Shown in pieces: positions 57,988 through 64,000 of a DNA stretch of 64,000 bases. The stretch is taken from positions 2,542,001 to 2,606,000 of the forward strand of contig NZ_VFPG01000001.1 of assembly GCF_006716565.1 (NCBI RefSeq). Direction: 5' to 3'. The stretch comes from Nocardia bhagyanarayanae. Its GTDB lineage: Bacteria > Actinomycetota > Actinomycetes > Mycobacteriales > Mycobacteriaceae. The translations under genes and the position numbers were made by a program. Below the pieces are notes generated by a model. The model worked only from the letters and a program-made list of their open reading frames with translations. It had not been told where the DNA came from and did not search any database. Each line of letters starts with the position of its first letter. Positions within the stretch are counted from its first letter, which is position 1.

Positions 57988-59454
57988 ATGTCCCAAGTAG
58001 TGGAATCCGAGCGGCCGATCCCGGCTCGGACTCTGTTCGGCCATCCGATCGGATTGGCGAACCTGTTCGGCGTGGAGCTGTGGGAGCGTTTCTCCTTCTA
58101 CGGCATGCTCACGATCCTCGGGTACTACCTGTATTACTCGGCGACCGACGGCGGCCTCGGGCTGGAGCAGAGCACCGGCGTCGGCATCGTCGGCGCGTAC
58201 GGCGGCCTGGTGTACCTGTCCACCGTGCTCGGCGGCTGGATCGCCGACCGGCTGCTCGGGATGGAGCGGACCGTCTTCTACGGCGGCGTGGTCGTCATGG
58301 CCGGTCACATCGCCCTCGCCGTGTTGCCCGGGCTGATCGGTGTCGGCGTTGGGCTGGTCCTGGTCGCCCTCGGCAGCGGCGCGCTGAAGGCGAACGCCTC
58401 CTCGCTGCTCGGCACGCTCTACCCGAAGGACGACGCCCGCATCGACGGCGGCTTCACGCTCTTCTACCTCGGCATCAACATCGGCGCGTTCACCGGACCG
58501 CTGCTGACCGGCCTGCTCCAGACCCACCTCGGCTTCCACTACGGCTTCGCCGCCGCAGCCATCGGCATGGCGCTCGGCCTCACCCAGTACGTGGTCTTCC
58601 GGCGCAACCTGGGCAACGCGGGCCGCGAGGTGCCGAATCCCCTGCCGCGCAGTACGATCTGGCCCGCCGTGGGTGTTGCGCTGGGTGTCGCGGTGGTCGT
58701 CGTCGTGGTCTTCGTGACCGGGCTGGTCACGCTGGAGACCCTGCCCGAGGCGACGACGGTGGTGATTGCCGTGGCCTCGCTCGGGTATTTCGCGGTCATG
58801 CTCACCAGCGCCAAGGTCGCACCCATCGAACGCAGCAGGGTGCGGGCGTTCATCCCGCTGTTCCTCGCCAACGCGGTGTTCTGGTCCTTGTTCCAGCAGA
58901 TCTTCACGGTGCTCGCCGTCTACTCCGACGAGCGGATGAACTGGAGCGTCTTCGGCTGGACCGCCCCCGCCAGCTGGATCGGCTCGGTGGAGCCGGTATG
59001 GATCATCACGCTCTCGCCGTTGTTCGCGCTGCTGTGGACCAAGCTCGGCAACCGCGCGCCGAGCACGCCGCGCAAGTTCGCGCTGGGCGTCATCGGCATG
59101 GGGCTGTCGTTCCTGCTGTTCGTGCCGCTCGCCGGGTTCGACGACAAGTCCGTGCCCGCGCTGGCGGTTCTGGTGATCATGGCCGGGTTCGCTATTTCCG
59201 AGCTGCTGCTCTCACCGATCGGGCTCGCGGTCACCACCCAGCTCGCCCCCGAGGCGTTCCGGGCGCAAATGATGGCGTTGTACTTCTTTTCCGTCGGTAT
59301 TGGTACGTCGATGTCGGGCGTTCTTGCTCGTTTTTACGCCCCTGAGCACGAAGTCGCCTACTTTGGCATCACCGGGGCCGTGGCGATATCCGTGGGACTG
59401 ATCGTCGCGGCACTGGGACCGTGGATCAGTCGCTACATGGCCGGCGTCCACTAG
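57988..59454 (+). CDS. POT family proton-dependent oligopeptide transporter
   Basis: 488 residues, about 12 to 14 membrane helices. PTR/POT signatures: LFGVELWERFSFYGMLTILGYYL (the ExxER(F)-type motif), GGWIADRLLGMERTV, and FTLFYLGINIGAFTGPLLTGLL. It imports di- and tripeptides with protons in characterised members. ATG at 57988 is preferred to the upstream in-frame start at 57913 because AAGGTG precedes it and the family N-terminus begins here. Confidence 0.88.
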   Translation: MSQVVESERPIPARTLFGHPIGLANLFGVELWERFSFYGMLTILGYYLYYSATDGGLGLEQSTGVGIVGAYGGLVYLSTVLGGWIADRLLGMERTVFYGGVVVMAGHIALAVLPGLIGVGVGLVLVALGSGALKANASSLLGTLYPKDDARIDGGFTLFYLGINIGAFTGPLLTGLLQTHLGFHYGFAAAAIGMALGLTQYVVFRRNLGNAGREVPNPLPRSTIWPAVGVALGVAVVVVVVFVTGLVTLETLPEATTVVIAVASLGYFAVMLTSAKVAPIERSRVRAFIPLFLANAVFWSLFQQIFTVLAVYSDERMNWSVFGWTAPASWIGSVEPVWIITLSPLFALLWTKLGNRAPSTPRKFALGVIGMGLSFLLFVPLAGFDDKSVPALAVLVIMAGFAISELLLSPIGLAVTTQLAPEAFRAQMMALYFFSVGIGTSMSGVLARFYAPEHEVAYFGITGAVAISVGLIVAALGPWISRYMAGVH

Positions 59455-59512
59455 CAAACCGGCGGCACCCGGCAATCCCGGCGTCCTGCCTCATCATGTT
59501 TAAGGAGAACAC

Positions 59513-60991
59513 GTGGCGATTTCGAGCTCCTCTCGGCGAGATGGCCTATTCCGAACCAAATCCGTCGAGCAATCGATTCGCGATACCGACGAGCCAGACT
59601 CGAAACTACGCAAGGATCTGACCGCCTGGGATCTCACCATCTTCGGTGTCGCCGTCGTCGTCGGCGCGGGCATCTTCACCCTCACCGCTCGCACCGCGGG
59701 AAACGTTGCCGGACCGTCGGTTTCGCTGGCCTTCGTGTTCGCCGCCATCGCGTGCGGGCTGACCGCGCTGTGCTACGCCGAGTTCGCCTCCACCGTGCCG
59801 GTGGCGGGCAGCGCCTACACCTACTCCTACGCCACCTTCGGTGAGCTCGCCGCGTGGATCATCGGCTGGGACCTGATCCTCGAGTTCGCGCTCGCGGCCG
59901 CGGTGGTGGCCAAGGGCTGGTCGCAGTACCTCGGGCAGGTGATGAACACCGGGGCCGCGGTCGTGGAACTCGGGCCGGTCACCTTCGACTGGGGCGCGGT
60001 CAGCTTGATCGCGGTGCTCGGCGTGCTGCTCGCCGTCGGCACCAAGCTCTCGTCGCGGGTGTCGGCGATCGCGGTCGCGATCAAGCTGGGCGTCATCGCC
60101 GTGGTGCTCGTCGTCGGCGTGACCTACTTCGACAAGTCGAACCTCTCGCCCTATATCCCGCCGTCCGAGGCGGGCGCCGGTGACGAGGGCATCCGCCAGT
60201 CGCTGTTCTCCTATCTGACCGGCGCCGGGAACAGCAACTTCGGCTGGTACGGCCTGCTCGCGGCGGCCAGCCTCGTGTTCTTCGCGTTCATCGGGTTCGA
60301 CGTCGTCGCCACCACCGCGGAGGAGACCAAGAACCCCCAGCGCAACGTGCCGCGCGGCATTCTCGGCTCGCTGCTGATCGTCACGGTGCTCTACGTCGCC
60401 GTGTCGCTGGTGCTCACCGGCATGGTTCCCTACACCGAGCTGTCCGGCGAGGACGCGACGCTGGCAACGGCTTTCGCACTGCACGGCGCGGACTGGGCGA
60501 AGAACATCATCTCCATCGGCGCGCTGGCCGGCCTGACCACCGTCGTCATGGTGATGTACCTGGGGCAGACCCGCGTGCTGTTCGCCATGGCGCGCGACGG
60601 GCTGCTGCCCAGGCAGCTCGCGCACACCGGGTCCAAGGGCACGCCCGTCCGGCTGACCGTCATCGTCGGCGTCGCCTGCGCCGTGCTCGCCGGTTTCGTG
60701 GACTTCGGCACCCTGGAGGAAATGGTCAACATCGGCACGCTGTTCGCCTTCGTGCTGGTCTCGCTCGGCGTGCTCGTCCTGCGTCGCACCCGTCCGGACC
60801 TGCCGCGCGGCTTCCGCGTCCCGCTGGTCCCGCTCATCCCGATCCTCGGCGTGCTCTCCTGTCTGTGGCTGATGCTCAACCTCTCGGTCGAGACCTGGTT
60901 GCGCTTCATCATCTGGATGCTCCTCGGCTTCGTGGTCTACTTCGCCTACAGCCGCAGGAACTCCCTGCTCGGCAAGAGCCTCGCCGAGTAA
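59513..60991 (+). CDS. APC family amino acid permease
   Basis: 492 residues, about 12 membrane helices, close to cationic amino-acid-type APC permeases: LTAWDLTIFGVAVVVGAGIFTLTA with the GxGIF substrate motif, VPVAGSAYTYSYATFGELAAWIIGWDLILEF, FFAFIGFDVVATTAEETKNPQRNVPRGI. The substrate is unassigned. GTG at 59513 has AAGGAG seven bases upstream. A strong terminator follows seven bases after the stop. Confidence 0.88.
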   Translation: MAISSSSRRDGLFRTKSVEQSIRDTDEPDSKLRKDLTAWDLTIFGVAVVVGAGIFTLTARTAGNVAGPSVSLAFVFAAIACGLTALCYAEFASTVPVAGSAYTYSYATFGELAAWIIGWDLILEFALAAAVVAKGWSQYLGQVMNTGAAVVELGPVTFDWGAVSLIAVLGVLLAVGTKLSSRVSAIAVAIKLGVIAVVLVVGVTYFDKSNLSPYIPPSEAGAGDEGIRQSLFSYLTGAGNSNFGWYGLLAAASLVFFAFIGFDVVATTAEETKNPQRNVPRGILGSLLIVTVLYVAVSLVLTGMVPYTELSGEDATLATAFALHGADWAKNIISIGALAGLTTVVMVMYLGQTRVLFAMARDGLLPRQLAHTGSKGTPVRLTVIVGVACAVLAGFVDFGTLEEMVNIGTLFAFVLVSLGVLVLRRTRPDLPRGFRVPLVPLIPILGVLSCLWLMLNLSVETWLRFIIWMLLGFVVYFAYSRRNSLLGKSLAE

Positions 60992-60997
60992 CCCGAT

Positions 60998-61029
60998 CGC
61001 CGTGCTCCGCTTTCCGGCGGAGCACGGCG
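60998..61029 (+). terminator. Intrinsic terminator-like stem-loop after the APC permease
   Basis: Perfect 13-bp stem, CGCCGTGCTCCGC at 60998-61010 with its complement at 61017-61029, and a six-base loop. There is no long T tract after it, as is common in high-GC actinobacteria. Confidence 0.7.
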
Positions 61030-61117
61030 TATCCTGAACCCCCGCCGATCCCACAACCCGAGACCCGCCGCGCCACCAATTCCGGTACAGCCGTACGAGT
61101 CGGTAGGCTGACCACAC

Positions 61118-61191
61118 GCCCCTATAGCCCAATTGGCAGAGGCAGTGGACTTAAAATCCATTCAGTGTCGGTTCGAGTCCGACTGGGGGCA
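61118..61191 (+). tRNA. tRNA with anticodon TAA (Leu by codon) and short variable arm
   Basis: 74-nt cloverleaf: acceptor GCCCCTA pairs with TGGGGGC at 61184-61190, discriminator A at 61191; anticodon stem GTGGA/TCCAT with loop CTTAAAA, so anticodon TAA at 61152-61154; T-arm GTCGG-TTCGAGT-CCGAC. The variable region is only five bases (61162-61166), whereas bacterial tRNA-Leu normally has a long class II variable arm. CCA is not encoded. It could be a variant Leu-UUA decoder or a tRNA of other identity. Confidence 0.85.
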
Positions 61192-61199
61192 CAGTCCAG

Positions 61200-62262
61200 A
61201 AGCACACATGGCCTGACCGGGGTTTCTTCGATACCTGCCGTGCCATCGGCAGCGCAGTCGACAGCAACGCTGTGACTTCGGCGATTTCGTCGGCGTAGTC
61301 GGCCGGTAGAACGCTTGTGGCGCGGCTTCGTTGGTCTCGTAGTGGACGCGGATGCGGAGGTGGGTCAGGTCAGAACAGCCGGGTTACCAGCTCGGTGGGT
61401 GCGTTGTGCAGATCAAGCGCCAGGAGAGGGAAAGCATCCAGCAGGTCGGCGTATGCGGGTGTGGTGCGCGGGGATTGGTTGGCGTCGGCGGTGTTCAGCT
61501 CGGCGATCGCGAGTTGCAGGGTCTTGCGCTGAGATTTGAGCTCGTTGTAGCGATCGCGCAGGCGTTGGGTGAACGGATCGGCGGCGTCGGCTCCTTCGGC
61601 CTGGTTTATCAGGTTGTCTTGCTTTGCGTTCGAGCTCGGCCGGTTGGCGGCGGAGTCGTTGCGCCTGTCGTGTCGTTCGCGCGACGCTGTGTCGTCGGCG
61701 GTATCGATGTCCGCGAGGAGTAGTTCCCGTCGGCGGGGCCCGAAGACCCGCTCGCTGAAGAACCGGTCGACTTCGTCCGTGATGAGATCCTCTCGGATGT
61801 ACACGGTGGCTGGGTGTCCGGTGTGTTTGTCGGACCGGCCGCGGTTGTTGGTCGTCGGGTGACAGCGGTAGTAGACCCCGCTGGAGCATTCGGTGCCGAT
61901 CATCTTGCGGCCGCAATCACAGATGACCCGACGGCGATGCCGATAACTGCGCTTGGCTCGCGGACCGATCTGGGGGCCGCTGCTGTCTCGGGATCGTTCG
62001 TGTTCGTGGAAGGCGGCGTTGATCTCGTCGAACATCCACTTAGGGATGAGTGGCTCGTGCGAGGGTTCGGCAGACCAGACCCACATCTGGGGCGGCTTGG
62101 CGTTGTTCCGTGCGCCCCGGCTACGTCGTGAGCGTCGGTTGTAGACCTGGTATCCGGTGTACTTCCGGGTTCTTCAGCAGTTCGGCGACGCTGGATTCGA
62201 TCCGCGGCCCACACGGGGACAGCGTCGCGCCTCAGAGCGTGGCTGACAAGAGCGGCGCGCCC
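61200..62262 (-). pseudogene. Decayed serine recombinase next to the tRNA
   Basis: The longest open piece (61370-62086) encodes the middle of a large serine recombinase: WSAEPSHEPLIPKWMFDEINAAF (in part), the zinc-ribbon-like VICDCGRKMIGTECSSGVYYRC, and a coiled-coil region with RDRYNELKSQRKTLQ. Upstream, RIESSVAELLKNPE and, one base out of phase, YTGYQVYNRRSRRSRGARN give the recombinase domain broken by a frameshift near 62165. Downstream, THLRIRVHYETNEA and VLPADYADEIAEVTALL are in two further frames, up to the tRNA. The catalytic N-terminal resolvase domain is missing. It is a remnant of an integrated element. Confidence 0.75.
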
Positions 62263-62619
62263 GCTCCGGTGCTCCCTCTGCACCCGCACACCCCGACCGC
62301 CTCGGTCGCGTGACGTCGGAGTCAGCCGAACGAGAGGGCTGAAGATGCTGACCGAAGTAACCGCCGTCCTGGCAATCGCGCTCGGCTCTATTGCTACCGC
62401 AACAATTCTGGCTGTCGCCGTTCCTGACACGCACCGGCAGCCCATGTGCTGACGGGCTCCGAGCATTGGCCGCCGTGGCCGTTCGACGACTGTATCGGCC
62501 ATCGGTAGCCGGATCCGCGCTACTGCTGCCAACGCTGACTACCGGTTGTCACAGCGTGAAGGCACGCAACGTCCCGCCCGTCAGTGAGTAGGGCGAGACG
62601 TTCGTCGTGGAAGCTTACG
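62263..62619. other. Accessory intergenic region
   Basis: About 360 bp between the recombinase remnant and the leftward membrane-protein gene. It holds one possible 35-residue gene (62345-62452); apart from that I see nothing I can support. Confidence 0.35.
62345..62452 (+). CDS. Possible 35-residue single-pass membrane peptide
   Basis: Short frame starting ATG at 62345, with GAGAGGG about eight bases upstream. The peptide is hydrophobic in its middle (VLAIALGSIATATILAVAV) and ends polar (PDTHRQPMC). It would form one membrane helix with a Cys at the very C-terminus. No family is recognised, and coding status is uncertain. Confidence 0.35.
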   Translation: MLTEVTAVLAIALGSIATATILAVAVPDTHRQPMC

Positions 62620-63180
62620 TCAAATCGGGCCGAAAACCCCTGCAAGGCCGAGCACGAACAGCACGGTTCCCAAGACGATCGCGATCAAATGCGGAAGCAT
62701 GACATGTGTGGAAAACCATGGCTGCAACATCGAGCGACCGGACGACGGATCGTTCCATGGTTCGGGCACCGCTGGGTCAGCCTTGTTCTCGCCTCGGCGG
62801 ATCCGGGGTTCCGCTGTCCACCAAGCCCAGTCGATGAGCGGCGAGGAGGCGCGACCGCCGCTTGGCATCTCGACTGCGAACAGGGTGTAAGAAATGACCT
62901 CGATGTCCCGCATGCGTGGGTAGTAGTGGAGTTGGTGCACCTTGTTGACAGCTTCAAGCAGCCAGAAGGCGACGCCGCTCGCCGCCGCAACGAGAAATAG
63001 GCCGTAGTGGTTCTGCTGGAACCCAAGACCCAGGCTGGCCAGGCTTAGCGTGACGCCCCAGCCTTTGATGGTGAGCAGTCTCTGATCAAACCCGCTCACA
63101 ATGTCGATGATCTGCGCGTACTCGGCTCTGAGATCGTCGTGCAGGCGAGCGAGATCAGGAGACTCGGCAGATCCATCCAT
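62620..63180 (-). CDS. Membrane protein of unknown function
   Basis: 186 residues. The N-terminal 40 are soluble and helical (DLARLHDDLRAEYAQIIDIVSGFDQR). Two close membrane helices follow (GWGVTLSLASLGLGF and YGLFLVAAASGVAFWLLEAVN), then a cytosol-like region with HQLHYYPRMRDIEV, and one C-terminal helix (LIAIVLGTVLFVLGLAGVFG). The layout resembles small membrane proteins found in accessory and defence-rich islands, but I recognise no named family. ATG at 63180 is preceded by GAGGGAAGGGG. Base composition is slightly lower in GC than the core genes, in keeping with the accessory region. Confidence 0.7.
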   Translation of the reverse strand: MDGSAESPDLARLHDDLRAEYAQIIDIVSGFDQRLLTIKGWGVTLSLASLGLGFQQNHYGLFLVAAASGVAFWLLEAVNKVHQLHYYPRMRDIEVISYTLFAVEMPSGGRASSPLIDWAWWTAEPRIRRGENKADPAVPEPWNDPSSGRSMLQPWFSTHVMLPHLIAIVLGTVLFVLGLAGVFGPI

Positions 63181-63430
63181 ATGGCGACCCCTTCCCTCGG
63201 TAACCGATCAAGCGCCAGCCCCGCCCTTGCCGGCCTCGCTCACTGCTCAGAAGGGTAGCGGCGTTCGTCTGCGTGGCGCCGCGCCGGGCTGCGCCACGTC
63301 CGGTGCTGCGGCGCGGCGCCGGACGTGACGGTAGATTCGAGCGCCGAGACTGCGGGAGAAGCAAGCCGGTTCTGGGTCGCTGCACCTTTCCCAGATGGGT
63401 GGTTTACCAATGAATGCCACTCTGCTGGCC

Positions 63431-63859
63431 TCAATTTTCGTCGCTAGCATCGAGCTCAGCCTCGACGCCCTCCTTGAGCTCCTTCACGCCCTCGCCCACG
63501 CCGATCGCGGCTAGCAGACTGCCGAGGAGCACGTCGATCCATTTGATCCAGCGCTTGAGTGGTCGCAGGGAAGGAGTGCTGCGCGCTGTTTCACGAGCGT
63601 CACTCCAACCTGCACGCTTGAACGCCAGTTCCGGACCGGAGAGGCCCGCTTCGTCGAGTCTTTGGTCGTAGTCCCTGCTTTGCACTGCAGCGATCAAACG
63701 ACCGATCTCCTCGCGCTGCTGCACTGCACGCCAAGCCGGCCAGAGACTTTCAACGAGAGTGCCCGGCATATACCGACCGCTCGAGTCGAAGATGAAGGAC
63801 AAGTCCTCAGTTATTGAATTCAGGAATTGAATTAGAAACTCACGGTCTTCGGAGTTCAT
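63431..63859 (-). CDS. Hypothetical protein with possible C-terminal membrane segment
   Basis: 142 residues: acidic N-terminus (NSEDREFLIQFLNSITEDLSF), a helical middle part with Arg and Trp residues, and a moderately hydrophobic stretch (WIDVLLGSLLAAIGVGEGV) followed by a charged end (KELKEGVEAELDASDEN). No family recognised. Same strand as the membrane protein at 62620-63180 but separated from it by 250 bp. It lies in the accessory end of the window, with lower GC. Confidence 0.6.
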   Translation of the reverse strand: MNSEDREFLIQFLNSITEDLSFIFDSSGRYMPGTLVESLWPAWRAVQQREEIGRLIAAVQSRDYDQRLDEAGLSGPELAFKRAGWSDARETARSTPSLRPLKRWIKWIDVLLGSLLAAIGVGEGVKELKEGVEAELDASDEN

Positions 63860-64000
63860 AGGCCGAGGATACTATGCGTCATATACGCCAGTGAGATCTT
63901 CGGCCGGGCGTCACAACTGATTTACCAGGCGTAACTCAACCCCACCCTTCCTTTGTAGGCGGCAACGGCAAAGATCATTCGCCAACCGGCCAGAGGAGGC

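Overview
The window is high-GC actinobacterial DNA with very high coding density. Gene content points to the order Mycobacteriales, most likely Nocardia or a close relative; the genus is inference. Supporting signs are the full ergothioneine operon, a Stealth-type sugar-phosphate transferase, IdeR-like iron boxes, a gamma-butyrolactone-type receptor and a mycobacterial gene order. Compared from memory with Mycobacterium tuberculosis Rv1013-Rv1026, the backbone is conserved: acyl-AMP ligase (pks16-like), pth, rplY, prs, glmU, TetR (Rv1019-like), mfd, mazG, lpqU, eno, ftsB/divIC-like, DUF501 and ppx/gppA. Species-specific blocks are inserted between these genes.

Layout: 1-7.4 kb holds the end of an ABC-F ATPase, two Abi-alpha/DUF4393-like paralogues around a DUF445 membrane protein, and an ECF sigma factor flanked by SnoaL/NTF2-fold proteins. 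7.4-13.8 kb holds prfC, rplY, pth, an acyl-AMP ligase, and a plsC-type acyltransferase divergent from a TetR regulator, with two perfect 15-bp palindromes between them. 13.8-21.7 kb holds an Rpn-like nuclease, RNase Z, an EgtE-like PLP enzyme, and egtABCD for ergothioneine synthesis. 21.8-29.6 kb holds DUF2461, two DUF4190 proteins, prs-glmU, tRNA-Gln and two TetR regulators. 29.7-38.6 kb holds mfd-mazG, glycerol dehydrogenase, a decayed DUF4232 lipoprotein gene, an Rv0805-like cyclic-nucleotide phosphodiesterase and a Stealth protein.

39-52.8 kb is the most interesting block. A flavodoxin gene carries an IdeR-like box. Beyond it lie two divergent operons sharing a 309-bp control region with two more IdeR-like boxes. 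The leftward operon encodes a clavaminate-synthase-like 2-oxoglutarate oxygenase, an SbnB-like dehydrogenase, a type III PLP decarboxylase with a long disordered N-terminus, an SbnA-like synthase and a MATE exporter. The rightward operon encodes a peptide/nickel-type ABC importer whose second permease and both ATPases are fused in one chain. I read this as an iron-controlled pathway that makes, exports and recovers a 2,3-diaminopropionate-derived small metallophore. No NRPS or IucA/IucC-type synthetase is encoded in it.

52.9-61 kb returns to core genes (lpqU-like, eno, ftsB-like, DUF501, ppx) plus peptide and amino-acid transporters. 61-64 kb is accessory: a tRNA with a UAA anticodon but a short variable arm, a decayed serine recombinase beside it, and small membrane proteins of unknown function.
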